From assembly GCF_020360975.1 (NCBI RefSeq), contig NW_025408671.1:5518001-5582000 (forward strand): a stretch of DNA of 64,000 nt. Reading direction: 5' to 3'. A model generated the notes under the pieces. That model was not told the DNA's origin and ran no database searches. It saw only the letters and a program-made list of their open reading frames with translations. Of this stretch, positions 1 through 10,336 are shown in pieces (within the stretch, counting starts at the first letter, position 1; every line of letters starts with the position of its first letter). This DNA comes from Hirsutella rhossiliensis. Its lineage: Eukaryota; Ascomycota; Sordariomycetes; Hypocreales; Ophiocordycipitaceae. A program made the position numbers and the translations under genes.

Positions 1-2118
1 GAGCCGGAGCAGACGCAGCAGCGCCGCATGGCCCGCCGCGCGGACTCGACCAACGACACCAGCGGGGGCGCCACCAAGGGCCTTAAGGCCTCATGGAATC
101 ATGTCATGACGCAGATCGACAAGCTACACAAGAAAGGCTTCCGGGGCTCGGGCATTCAGATTGCCGTGCTAGACACGGGGGTGAGTCTCGTCAACGACAT
201 GTACTTGAGAGATGGCAGCCACTGACACAGACTGATGACGGCAGGTCGACTACAACCACCCGGCCCTGGGCGGCTGCTTCGGCAAAGGCTGCAAGGTGGT
301 ACTAGGGGCAAGCCTCGTGCCCAACGACGGTGATCCCAACGACCCCATGGACCGCCACGGCCACGGCACCAAGGTGGCCGGAATCTTGGCCGGATACGAT
401 GAAAAGGACAATCGATTCGTTGGCGCGGCCCCCAACGCAACGCTTGCCGTCTATCGCGTCATTAAAGGCAACAAACAAGTGGAAGAGGACACGCTTGCGG
501 CCGGCTGGGTCAGGGCGTATGACGAAGGCGCCAAGATCATCGTTTCGTCGACGGGCTTCCCGGGATTCAGCTGGCCATATAGCCTGGCCGCAACTGTAGT
601 CTCGCGCATAGTTGAAAAGGGCATTCCCTGTGTCGTTGCCATTGGAAACACCGGTTATGCCCCATTTGACGTTCTGAATCCTGCCGCCGGCCGCGGCGTC
701 ACGGCTGTAAACTCCTTCACTGAACGCGCCAGCATCGCCTCCTTGTCATCTATGGGGCCAACTTGGGACCTGGATATCAAGCCTCAGGTAGGTGCCCCTG
801 GTAATTCGGTCCCAGTCCCGCTCAAGAGAGGCGGGTACATGAATGACTCGGGCACCTCGTTCGCTTGCCCGCTCGTCGGTGGCATCATGGCCCTCATCGC
901 CGAGGCCCGCGGAACTTTCGACCCTGCCGAAATCAACAGCCTGCTCATGGCCAACGCTGCTCCGCAGGTCGAACAAAGCCAGGTGACTGGGCCCAAGGGC
1001 CTCTTCACCGTCATGCAGCAGGGCGGCGGCCTCGTCCAGGCTTGGAACGCCGCCCACGCCGCAACGCTGGTCAAGCCCGGCAGCCTCCACTTCAACGATA
1101 CAGATCACCGACCCTCTTCCATCAGCCTCGAGATTCAGAATACAGCCAAGTCCGAGGTAGTGTACGAGCTCTCCAACATTGCAGCCGACACCATGTACAC
1201 ACTCGACGGGGAGAAATTCGAGCGCAAGCAGCATCCCCATCGACGTATTCAAGCCGAGGCTGCCATCAACTTCAGCAAGAGCTCCGTCACCATCGGACCC
1301 GGCCAGTCGGCCACTATTGACGTCTCCGCCTCGGATCCCCAAGGAGTCGACTCCAAGCGTCTGCCTCTATGGTCTGGCTGGGTTGCCGTCAACGGCTCCG
1401 ACGGCACCTCGCTTACCGTCCCGTACCTCGGCCTCGCCGGCTCGCTCCTTTCCACCTCGAATTCCCAGGACCTGGCCCCTTCAACGAGGTACCAAGGGAA
1501 ATTTTTGAATGAGGACTGGTGGGTAGGAGTCCCGGAGAACCACACATTTGTTCTCAGGGGGGAAGCGCCACCGGTACCCCAGGCGGATGGCTGTGTGACG
1601 TCTCCGCCGAACTTGGTAACCTACGCCAAACCCGGAATTGCGTTAAACTTCCTACTAGCAAGCCCCCAAGTAGACGTCTACATTGTGCCGCTTAACGTCT
1701 GTCCGGCGGACCACAGCCAGGAGCCCGCACCTGCTGCGTCCAACCAGACGGACTCGTCGCCCTCGACTGGTGCTTGTGTCCCCGAGTCTATGATTACTGA
1801 CATCAAGGGCATCAAGACTATTGGTCAGGTTCCCGGTCGATCCAAGCGCTATGCAGAGGGAGCGAGTGGATTGTGTGGAATGGCGCGCTCCCTTCCGGCG
1901 AGGACGCTCCTCCCGGCAGGTATAAGCTTGTTGCTCGCGTCCTAGGTCTTCTTGGCGACGCCCAAGATGACTCCCATTGGAAGACTGTTGAGGCGCCCGC
2001 CTTTAACATTGCATACAACCTGACGATCCCCTCAGACACCCCAAGCGCCCCCCAGCTGGACTCCTGGCTGAAGTTGATTGGGAGGGTATTTTTGACACCA
2101 GAGAAACATCCTAAATGA
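1..2118 (+). CDS. Subtilisin-like serine protease (Pr1C / minor extracellular protease type), 5'-partial, one frameshift
   Basis: Secreted-type S8 peptidase; the N-terminus lies outside the window and the reading frame is open from base 1. Exon 1 ends at 180 with DTG; a GTGAGT...GCAG intron spans 181-244, and exon 2 resumes with VDYNHP. The catalytic Asp (VLDTG/VDY), His (HGHGTKVAG), oxyanion Asn (AIGNTG) and Ser (SGTSFACP) are all present. A Fn3-like C-terminal domain follows, as in the fungal Pr1C group. The frame stops at 1945, but the expected family C-terminus (WNGALPSGEDAPPGRYK onward) continues in the next frame to a stop at 2116-2118. The switch falls near a GGG run at 1858-1860, where one extra G restores continuity. 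No plausible intron fits. It is either a real frameshift, making a recent pseudogene, or a base-calling error. The family call is firm; the functional state is not. Confidence 0.82.
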
Positions 2119-2698
2119 AGGCACGTTGATACTATCAAACGGGGCGCAAAACGCTCTATAAACCGGGTCTAGACCACACGGGACACAAATAAATAAACGT
2201 TACATGAATAGCTTCATTCTCGTGAGTCTCTGCCGATCATCAGTAGCCTTGGTTCGTAAGCCGAGTATCCTTGGAGAGAAATAGTTCGTGCCCACCTGGA
2301 CAAGGCGTCTCCAAGGCTGGCGGGTGCTCAGTGTGAAGCCCGACCAACAGAACAGCACGTGTCGGGAAGAACACAGACCGCGCCGCCTCAAACTTACAAC
2401 GCTTTCCTTCTCCTGATTGATCCTTAGACTGTCACCGATACATGGCCAAAGAGAGCTTGCTCGCAATGGTCGACAAAAATCTATGCGCGTCTTGCCCGAA
2501 AATCGTCTACGAGAGCGATACAGCTTTTGCAAGCGAGCATTTCTTTTTGCCCCCTTTTCTGCTGCTTGGTCCTCCACGTTGGCTAACTAAGTGCTAGTAT
2601 CTTTTGCATTTGTGTTGTGCCTGTGGTGGCTATACAGCCCATTGAGTCAGTCCCAATGTCACGAGCTATAATTATACTGCTTCCAACAGAAAGCAATA
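2119..2698. other. Intergenic, no gene seen
   Basis: This holds the 3' flank of the protease gene and A/T-richer spacer. No reading frame with family-like composition was found on either strand. Confidence 0.5.
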
Positions 2699-2780
2699 GG
2701 TCCTATAGCTCAGTTGGCAGTAGCATTAGGCTAGCTGCTCTAAGGCCCTTGAAGAGAGTTAAGTCCTCTTCTCGTTATTA
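2699..2780 (+). pseudogene. tRNA-like relic
   Basis: A D-arm-like block (GCTCAGTTGGCAGTAGC) is followed by an anticodon-arm-like hairpin whose loop would carry AGC, and then a weak T-arm-like GAGAG...CTCTT. The 3' acceptor strand does not pair with the 5' GGTCCTA, so this cannot fold as a normal tRNA. Best read as a decayed tRNA or tRNA-derived repeat. Confidence 0.3.
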
Positions 2781-2877
2781 ACTACCAGAAACGAAAAATC
2801 GAAAGTCGACTTCTGGCTTCTCGGCCATTTGCTATATATACCACTATAAGCTTTATGACTATCATCGAAATCATTGA

Positions 2878-2993
2878 GGTCCCGTGGCTTAGTTGGTAAA
2901 GCGTGAGACTAATAATCTGGGATGAGTGATCCATCACATCTCCTTTGAGTAATAGCCACCTCAAGATCCTGGGTTCGAGCCCCAGCGGGACCA
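2878..2993 (+). tRNA. tRNA-Ile(AAU) with an intron
   Basis: Acceptor strands GGTCCCG and CGGGACC pair perfectly, and A2993 is the discriminator. The D arm is GCTTAGTTGGTAAAGC and the T arm is CTGGG-TTCGAGC-CCCAG. The anticodon loop reads CTAATA, giving AAU. A 44-nt insert follows position 37, the usual place for a nuclear tRNA intron. With it removed the tRNA is 72 nt, with anticodon stem TGAGA/CCTCA (one A-C mismatch). A TATA-like run lies just upstream. An intron-free fold of the anticodon stem is possible but much poorer. The mismatch leaves some chance that this copy is inactive. Confidence 0.62.
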
Positions 2994-3812
2994 CATTTTT
3001 GCCATGCCCTAATTACCTTTAGACCCAACCTTACGGCTCTGGCCCTTATCAATCTCCTTGCTACAAAATTATTATTTTTTGAGGCCTTCGTTTGTCTAGG
3101 CCAACTCAACTGGTCGGGAAGGAGTCCCTATGGGTGGGACTAGATTTTTGTAACACCCAAGGTCCGTTTCTATCCCGGCGGTCCTAAACTTCTTTTTTTC
3201 GTCGCTGCCAAGATCCACGGAGCCCGTCTTTAGTAGGCTAAGCTATCAGGCGCCTACGGAGAACGAGACGACGGACAGCTAGTCGAGGCAAACGAAGACA
3301 GTCGAGGAAGTGCCCAACCATCCGACCATGCTTCTAGAGAGACGGACGATCTAGTTACCCGCCGGCCCAGCTTGCCTTCTTAGACCGAGCAGGTGAATAG
3401 AAAGAGGGTCACTGTCGCCAATTTCTTCAGGGTCCTGGGTGGGACGGCCTCGGTCTTTCCAAAGCGGAAGCCCAGATGCCTTGGCGGCTGATCGTGCAGA
3501 CCAACGAAACCCGGTCAGCCGATATAATCAAACAACCGACGTCTCCCACGTCCATCTCCATCTTAGCAGTCGTTGACTTTTTATGTCGCTACCAAGTATG
3601 GCCTGCCGGCCGATGTCCATATCCGCCATCTTCGTCCCTGTAACTCGGGTGCAATAATTAAGACGGCTATTTTTCAGGGCAAGCTTTCTGCCAGCAGTTG
3701 CTCAATAAAATACAGAGGCACTTCTAGCTATAGCAAAAATATGGCAAATAAGACTCAGATCTCCTTCTCATGGCTGCGACACTCCGTCGTTTTTCTGTTG
3801 CTCCTTAGTTGG
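2994..3812. other. Intergenic, no gene seen
   Basis: Mixed-composition spacer between tRNA-Ile and the pogo-type transposon. No coding-like frame or repeat could be recognised. Confidence 0.45.
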
Positions 3813-3814
3813 TA

Positions 3815-3858
3815 AGTCCCTGCACATAGAAATGGGCACCCCCCTGTTTTGGGCACCC
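3815..3858 (+). repeat. Left terminal inverted repeat of the pogo-type element
   Basis: 44 bp, identical to the reverse complement of 5624-5667. TA at 3813-3814 is one copy of the target duplication. Confidence 0.93.
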
Positions 3859-3968
3859 AAGATGGGTGCCCAACCTAAACGGCTGCGTCAACTTCAACAG
3901 CAAATTTCACCGCGGAAACGCATCCAATCTGCTAAAAAATTGACGCATGTGTCTTCAAGCCACTACTG

Positions 3969-5560
3969 ATGAAATATACAGAGTCTGACATTCACAGCGC
4001 CCTTGAGGCAATCGCCAATGGCGGATCCGCCAAGAAGGCTGCTCGCGATTGGGGCGTCCTGAGGGCAACTCTTTACAATCGCATGCATGGTCACGAATGC
4101 AGAAAGGATGCATTTTCTGCTCTTCAGAGGCTTTCTCAGACACAGGAAAAGCAACTTACCGAATGGATTCTCATTCAGGACGCCTTGGGCCTTCCTCCCA
4201 CTCACTCGCAGATCAGGCAGTTCGCGCAGCGCATGCTCGCCGTCAAAGGAGACCACACACGCTCGGAAAACACTGGATGCAAGCATTTTTAAGACGAAAT
4301 CCTGCAGTTCGGACCCAGAAGTGCCATCACAGAGACTCTGCGCGTGTCAACGGCGCTTCTACCGAGGTAATTCGGCCTTGGTTCAACAATTTCTTCCTTC
4401 CGAGATTCTGGCTATTAAGCCGGAGAACAGGTACAACATGGATGAAGCAGGCATCATGGAAGGACTTGGGGAGAATGGCCTGGTCGTTGGCAGTGCTGAA
4501 AAACGATCTGTACAAAAGAAGACGCCTGGTTCTCGGGTCTGGACGTCGTTCATCGAGTGCGTGTCCGCTGCCGGCACCTTCCTCCCTCCACTCGTCATTT
4601 TCAAGGGCAAATCGGTCCAGCAACAGTGGTTCCCAGAAGATCTCAGTACTTTTAGTGACTGGCAATTCACTGCGACAAAGAACGGCTGGACTTCGGACCA
4701 AACTGCGGTGGAGTGGCTCGAAAAGGTGTTCATTCCAAGAACCCAGCCACCCGACCCTTCGGAGCGAAGACTGCTAGTATTGGACGGCCACGGAAGTCAC
4801 GAGACGGTTGACTTCATGTATCTATGCTACCAGCATCAGATTCACCTTCTTTTCTTACCTCCCATACCTCTCATGTGTTGCAACCGCTCGATTTGTCTGT
4901 CTTCTCCGCTCTTAAGCACTACTACCGCAAACAGGTCGGATTTCTCAGCCTCCTGACCGATTCAAGCCCAGTCGGCAAGCAAAACTTTCTTTCCTGCTAC
5001 CAGAAAGCACGCGAGCAAGCGCTCACTGTGTCAAACATCAAGGGTGGCTGGAAAGCGACGGGTTTGTGGCCGGTGTCGATGGCGAAGCCACTTTGAGCCC
5101 TCTTCTGCTGGAGAACAGCAACAGACGCAAAAGAACGCGAAAAATGTGGCCAATGCATTCAATAGCCACTTACCCACCAGTGACTGGCAATCAGACACAT
5201 CCCAGATTGCGTGGTCGACCCCGAGGCGCTCGCAAGATCTGAAGGTTCAGGTAGTTCAATTCAACCAGCTAGACGACGACGTGCCCACGAAGAGATTGCT
5301 GTTCAGGAAGATCACAAAAGGGTTTGACGAGAAGGATGGCCTTTTAGCAAAAGCTCAATTGCAGATTCAGGCACTGGAAACACAATTGGCGGCCGTCAAG
5401 CCGAAAAAAAAGGAAGAGGGTGGTCACGAGCCCGAATTCGAGGTTCGCCAATATTGAGGCAATACGACGGGCGCAGGAGGAGGTGAACGCAGCTGAGAAT
5501 GAAGAATCTGATGAAACCGAAGCTGAGGTTTCAGAAATAGGTGACGATTGTATCGTAGTG
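3969..5560 (+). pseudogene. pogo/Fot1-like transposase, broken by several frameshifts
   Basis: The start at 3969 encodes a helix-turn-helix of the Psq type (KYTESDIHSALEAIANGGSA) and a CENP-B-type DNA-binding stretch. The DDE catalytic core follows: first Asp in NMDEAGI, second in LVLDGHGSH and third in HVLQPLDLSVF. A C-terminal coiled-coil-like region (KGFDEKDGLLAKAQLQIQAL) ends near 5400. The coding signal runs through frames 0, 2, 1, 0, 2 and 1 in turn, always in the direction that fits loss of one base. Two of the breaks fall on CCC at 4861-4863 and TTT at 5092-5094. As it stands, no full transposase can be made. Confidence 0.88.
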
Positions 5561-5623
5561 CACGGTGGTGGGCAGTGAGAAGGGATTGAATTAATGGTGT
5601 TGAAAATGGTCGTGATTTTTTTG

Positions 5624-5667
5624 GGGTGCCCAAAACAGGGGGGTGCCCATTTCTATGTGCAGGGACT
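5624..5667 (-). repeat. Right terminal inverted repeat of the pogo-type element
   Basis: 44 bp, perfect inverted match to 3815-3858, followed by TA at 5668-5669. Confidence 0.93.
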
Positions 5668-5669
5668 TA

Positions 5670-7020
5670 GATGGCGGTTCCGCGCAGTCACCCGGTCCAT
5701 CAAACTGTCCGGCCCCGTGTAAACGACGAGCACGAGCACGGGAAAAGTGACGGTCGTCCGGCTAAATCAGGGTCGAGGGAATGCCTTTTCGAAGCGAGCG
5801 TCCAGTCCACACGATATATGCCCAAGGCCAGCCCTCGAGGCGCTTGCTCATGACACCAGATGGCCGCACAGGTTGCCGAATCGGTAAGAGGAGGCTTTTT
5901 CCTTTTTCCGGGAGTCCCTAGGTGCATGTCACATCAGACACATGCGTGGTACGCTGCACTCTGCGGGTGACAATGGGATCAAGAACTACAAACCCATCCA
6001 AGTACATGCACGATGTGGTGGTGGTGTGACAGCTACCGCCCACCCGGCCGATAAGCTTCATCTGCATGCAAGCCGCTAATCCTGGGGAACCAATGGAATA
6101 GACGGGTCATACAATGAGGCTGTAAGAGATCAGGGCAGGGTCGTCGTGCTACTGTGGAATCCTGGCGTCGCTCCATCCCTACTGCTATTCTTGCGCTCCC
6201 GTCCTGCACTTTGTGATTAGGCTTGGAGGGCTCGCGGATATTTTTAGCCAAAACATGCTTTCTTGCCTCACCCTCCGGCTAACGGTGTGCATGTTCAGCC
6301 TCAAAAGGCATGGCAAGACAAGGGTTTTCACTCGGTCACTCCTAGACTCACAGGCCAATCAATGCCTTCTCCAAGACAGCAAAAGCCTCCGCACTCGGCG
6401 TGGCATGGGATCGACGAGGACAAGTCGGCCAATACGGGCTATACGACGATCCTTGCGAACGCGCTGGGCGGCGGGTCGCATGTGCCTCTAATGCCAGCCT
6501 CGACATCTTGAGACGGAAATATCAATAAGGTATGCTTTGCAACCCCAAAGCAAAGACACAAAGACATTTGTAGAGCGTGAATCATACAGTAGAGACAACT
6601 GGAATAGAGCGCAGCGGGGCGTCCGAGATGTCTTCACAAGAAACTTGGCACATGACCGGACGCTGCCCGTCTCGGGCGGTCGGCCGACCAACCCCGGAAC
6701 ACAACTGCAGCCGTCCCCTGTCTCTAGCCGGAGCCTAGTATGTCTGAGTGCATTAGATTAGGAAGCTGGGAGATCGACATCCTGTCAGCTTCACCACGAC
6801 GCCAACCTTGGCCCCGCCGGGCCGGTGCTTTGGTCTCTCAGCTCAAGGTCTTAGCCGAGACCGTCAGCCCGATGCTACCACGAAACAGGGTGGAGGAGGT
6901 CTTCGTCTTATCCCCCTGTGGAGATTGGAAAACCTGGATCGCCTCTGATGGGCATACACCGGCATAGAGCCATGAATAGAGGTATACCCCGAGCTGAGAC
7001 TCCAACGCAGACTTGCCTAA
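5670..7020. other. Intergenic, no gene seen
   Basis: About 1.35 kb of mixed GC content between the transposon and the defensin-like gene. Open frames here are short and lack family-like motifs, so none is called. It probably holds the upstream control region of the secreted peptide gene. Confidence 0.45.
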
Positions 7021-7030
7021 GATATAAATA
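7021..7030 (+). promoter_or_regulatory. TATA box of the defensin-like peptide gene
   Basis: GATATAAATA lies about 125 bp before the start codon at 7155. A CA-rich, pyrimidine-containing leader follows, ending in CACCAACATG. The spacing suits a short 5' UTR. Confidence 0.5.
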
Positions 7031-7154
7031 CAGGCGGACGGTCTCGCGTCTTCCCGACTCCGGATCGCTCATCATTCAAACAACAGATCACAAAGACCTC
7101 AAATACTCTACTCCTCGAGACCACAGGCCCAGTCCAAACACCTCCCTCACCAAC

Positions 7155-7385
7155 ATGAAGTTCGGTCTCGTCATCCTCGCCACCATCGCCGGCGCCTTCG
7201 CCGCTCCTTCAGAGTCATATGCACAGGTTGTCGAGGCTCGGGCCGACAATTGCTTTCACCCAAGCTCCTGCTCGGCCTCTTGGGCCGGCAAGTGCGAGGA
7301 CTACTGCGGCCGCCGGGGCTTCTCACACATGACCGGCGACGGCTGCGGTCTCTTCAAGAAGAAGTGCTGCTGCATCCGCCGATGA
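7155..7385 (+). CDS. Small secreted cysteine-rich, defensin-like peptide
   Basis: An intronless frame of 76 codons. Residues 1-17 form a clear signal peptide (MKFGLVILATIAGAFAA). A short acidic pro-region ending in EARA follows, then a basic mature part of about 45 residues. The mature part has eight cysteines spaced C-x5-C-x7-C-x3-C-x13-C-x5-CCC. The CxxxC step followed by a closing CxC resembles the cysteine-stabilised alpha/beta fold of fungal and arthropod defensins. The CCC end and the number of cysteines differ from plectasin-type peptides. The start codon is supported by the signal peptide and the TATA box upstream. Antimicrobial or host-directed activity is inference only. Confidence 0.72.
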   Translation: MKFGLVILATIAGAFAAPSESYAQVVEARADNCFHPSSCSASWAGKCEDYCGRRGFSHMTGDGCGLFKKKCCCIRR

Positions 7386-7691
7386 GCAAATATTTCTCTC
7401 CTTCTCGCCGAGGCCGTATACATGTCAATAAGGCTCGGAGAACTGCTGGCGGTGGAGACAAGATGATAAGATGATCCAGCGGCCGATGAAGCCAGGCGGA
7501 CAGGGTTCAGGGGATCAGGGGCTCAGGATCTGCGAGCGAAGAAACAGAATGATATGGACATGAATAACAGGGTAGAATGTTGATGTGATACCAAGCTCAG
7601 AATATACATATCCATCTGTTTTCCTGAACTCGACGTAGCATTGCTCGTCGGGTCCTGAAATTTAACATCTACGCATGCTCTCCTCGATTTG
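7386..7691. other. Convergent intergenic spacer
   Basis: The 3' flanks of the defensin-like gene and the PRISE reductase gene meet here. No gene seen. Confidence 0.5.
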
Positions 7692-9037
7692 TCAAAGGAT
7701 GATACCCGCAGCTCTAAATTGTTCAAACGCGCCCAGCCATCCCTCCACCGGATCCCGCTGCTCTTGGAAGCCCAAGACCCGAAGCCTTTCGAGACTCAGA
7801 TGGCGATCAAACTTGAGCCACCAGCCCACGGCATCCAGCTGCGCGCTCCCCGCTCCCACGCCACACTTGAGTGCCTTGGGCCGATTCTGCTCTGCAAAGG
7901 CTTGCTTATGCTTCGCAACATACTCGCCCGGTTTGAGTGCCCCCTCGTCGCCCGCGGGACCGACACCCACCAGGCCGAACCAGGAGGCAATGGCGGGCCA
8001 CACCTTGCTAAACGAGGTTGGCCGGTCGTTGTCAGCCATGTTGACGACTTTGCCTCCGCATGTGCCCGGGTTGAGGGCTGCGTGGATCGAGATGCGACCC
8101 AGTATCTTGCCCGAGACGGGCGTAAACTTGCTGTCGAAAGCTTCCTGGCAGCCCGGGAACGCGACGCGGATTTCTTTGCCGGACGGGGGGACTTTCCCGG
8201 GCTGGATACCGTGGTTGAAAGCGTAGAGAGAGAGGTACTGCGCCCAGTGCAAGGCGAGGGAAAACGCTGACCCGTGGGGGCTGAACCCGACGACTGCGTC
8301 TGGGCAGACCTCTGTCCAGGACCAGCTTCGGCCGCGGCTTGCCTTGGTGAGAGTTTGTCTAAACCACGGGTACGCGCAGGTCCTGGCGTAGTCTTCCGGC
8401 AGCTGGTCTGCAAGTGTCTCTTGCAATGGGGCCGTGAATGTCCCGCCCGGCACGTAAATTCCATATCCCTGAGTCGTTCTCAGCCAGTCTCCCGCAACGA
8501 CCCGTGCTGTCAGGGGTTGACTCAGGAGGGCCGGATGACAGGGGAGGTCATACTCGTGTGCCGCCGGGGTAGACGAACGACTGCAGCGAGGAGGTCAGGA
8601 TATTGGCAGCATCGGCAACCCTCTGCATCATCTCGCAGTTAATCTCGCACTCCCGTACGTGATCCTCATTGAAGCTCGAGAAGACTCGCATCAATTCGTC
8701 AGCATCTTCTCAGCCCCTAAGCCACGCAAGGCCATGTACCAAAGTAAAAGACATGTGTGATCCGGCCCGCATCCGGCACCCTGTCTGCCAGCTGCCGCGC
8801 CAAAGCATCCCCAGAGCCCTGCAGCAGATCGATGCCGGACACGACCTGCAACGCGGGCCGCTGCGGGGATGTCTCGGGCAGGCATAGGTCGGCCTCGGAA
8901 ACCGGCCGGTTGACGACGGCTGTGACTTTGGAGAAGGAGCCGGCGCGGGGGTAGCCCGAGAGGAGCTGGTTGACGACGGACCACCCCAGCAGGCCGGCCG
9001 CTCCGAAGACGATGGCGTGGTTGGATTGCTCAGCCAT
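7692..9037 (-). CDS. PRISE-family (progesterone 5-beta-reductase / iridoid synthase-like, SirQ-like) SDR reductase
   Basis: Three exons give 401 aa: 9037-8740, 8684-8554 and 8468-7692. Both introns are GT-AG and all phases agree. The N-terminus carries the Rossmann motif VFGAAGLLG. The middle has PGGTRGYGIYVPGGTF and the YARTCAYPWF segment. The C-terminal half has the family blocks WSWTEVCPDAVVGFSP, IHAALNP and VVNMADNDRP. Family members are NAD(P)H-dependent reductases acting on conjugated enones; in fungi some lie in secondary-metabolite clusters, but no cluster genes are seen here. At the position of the catalytic Lys in plant enzymes (GxKxY), this protein has Arg (GTRGY) if the splice at 8554 is right. 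The substrate is unknown. It is divergent from the PEBP gene. Confidence 0.85.
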
Positions 9038-9650
9038 TGGTATGAAGACTGATTGTATGAGTTGGTTTGGTTCTTCCAGTCCTTGACTCGAAGAGAATGC
9101 GGAGAACTTTATCCTCCGGGCCGGTCGACGTCCTGACTTGATAGGTCCCTCGGCTCAGACCAAACTTGTGCGAGTGGCCTGCCGAAAAAGAAAGCCCTAG
9201 CGTGCGGCATGACGAACGGCCAGAGGGCAAAGACAGCTCGAATCATAACCTCAACACTTGAGCCGTGAGCAAGTAAACTAAACCACCTAAATAATTGATC
9301 ATCGTTTCGATGTTCGAAGCACAACGGACTTTGCGGGCAGTGACTTGACCTTTGATATGCGTGTTACCGCGTGGTTGGCGAGTACGTCCAGCATCAAGCA
9401 CGGCGGCGTGACTTAACAGTGCAAGATCTACCGCTTCCGCGGCCCAAGTGGGCCATCAGTCATCCGGCAAATGCACAAGCACTTGCCCAGTATCAGGAGC
9501 TTGCCGCTCTCGGCCCGAGCAAGCGGCAGCTGGTGAGTTGGCCCGGCGGAGACAGGCCGGATTTAAGCTGCGCGTCTAGCTGCGGCGCCGCCGTCGGCAG
9601 GCCCAAATCCAAAGGTACGAATAACGAGCGATGAAATAAAAGGATCAGTA
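9038..9650. other. Divergent spacer between PRISE and PEBP genes
   Basis: About 610 bp that should hold both promoters and the missing 5' end of the PEBP gene. No clear TATA box was identified. Confidence 0.4.
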
Positions 9651-9651
9651 A

Positions 9652-10336
9652 TGCCAATGGTTTCCCAGCTTACCCAAAGATGTGGATGAGGAAGGTATCC
9701 CATTAAAGTTCAGCACCCAGCCATCGTCTTGGTCGTACTTCCTGATGCCGTCCAACAATAGTGTGCCGACCGGACTGGCCCTCCTAAAGGTCGGGGACAA
9801 GTCCAAGGTCCTCGGGCTCACAATCGGGTCCCACGCCGTCGAACCAGGGCTGTATGTCCCTCGAGCAGGTAAGAATCTCTGTCTCATCAGTCAGCCTCAA
9901 TAGACTCACTCATATGCGCATTGAAACCCCAGATGCCCAAAAGGCTCCCCAACTACACTTTGACGTCCCCGACCCAAACGGGACTTACCTCGTCATGGGG
10001 CTCGACATCGACGCCCCCTTTCCTTCGTGTACCGTCCTCGGCCCCATCCTGCACTGGATCCAGCCGGGCCTCAAGTCGGAGAAGGGGAGTGGGCCGCCGG
10101 GGCTCAAGGCCGTCGGATCTTCGGTGGTCAGCTACATTGGCCCGGGGCCGCCTCCCGGCAGCGCGCCGCATCGGTACTGCTTCTTCCTGTACGAGCAGCC
10201 GGCGGGGTTCGACGCCGCGGCGCACGAGGGGGTCATTGTGGGCAACTGGGCCAGAATGAGATTTAGCCTGGATGACTGGGAGAGAAAAACCCAGCTCGGG
10301 CCTATCCTCGCTGCCAACTACTTTACCAGCAATTAA
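9652..10336 (+). CDS. Phosphatidylethanolamine-binding protein (PEBP) family, 5' end unresolved
   Basis: Two coding exons are visible: up to 9868, then 9933-10336 after a GTAAGA...CCCAG intron. The join reads ...VPRA-DAQKAP in phase. Ligand-pocket signatures are present: LDIDAPFPS (a DxDAP variant), HWIQPGL, and GPGPPPGSAPHRYCFFLYE, which corresponds to the GxHRY block. Fungal members include carboxypeptidase Y inhibitors and other cytosolic or secreted lipid-binding proteins. The frame is open from 9652, just after a TAA at 9649, and has no in-frame ATG. An upstream exon or a non-standard start must be assumed; I could not place it. The coding assignment is good, but the gene model is incomplete at the 5' end. 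Confidence 0.72.

Larger units (their letters stand above)
3815..5667 (+). mobile_element. pogo/Fot1-type Tc1-mariner DNA transposon, complete ends
   Basis: An 1853-bp element flanked by TA dinucleotides (3813-3814 and 5668-5669), the target duplication expected of the Tc1/mariner superfamily. Its ends are 44-bp terminal inverted repeats with no mismatch, starting AGTCCCTGCACATAGAAATG. Just inside the left end, GGGCACCC and GGGTGCCC form a further small palindrome. The interior encodes a pogo/Fot1 transposase in several frames. Perfect ends next to a broken transposase suggest recent movement, either before the breaks or driven by an intact copy elsewhere. Confidence 0.9.

Noticed and set aside
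2782..3109. Minus-strand frames containing GLEPRIL-like words
   Set aside because: This phrase is the common antisense translation of a tRNA T-arm, here from tRNA-Ile at 2878-2993.
7692..10336. Secondary-metabolite cluster around the PRISE reductase
   Set aside because: Neighbours are a defensin-like peptide and a PEBP protein. No synthase, P450, transporter or regulator typical of a cluster is present.
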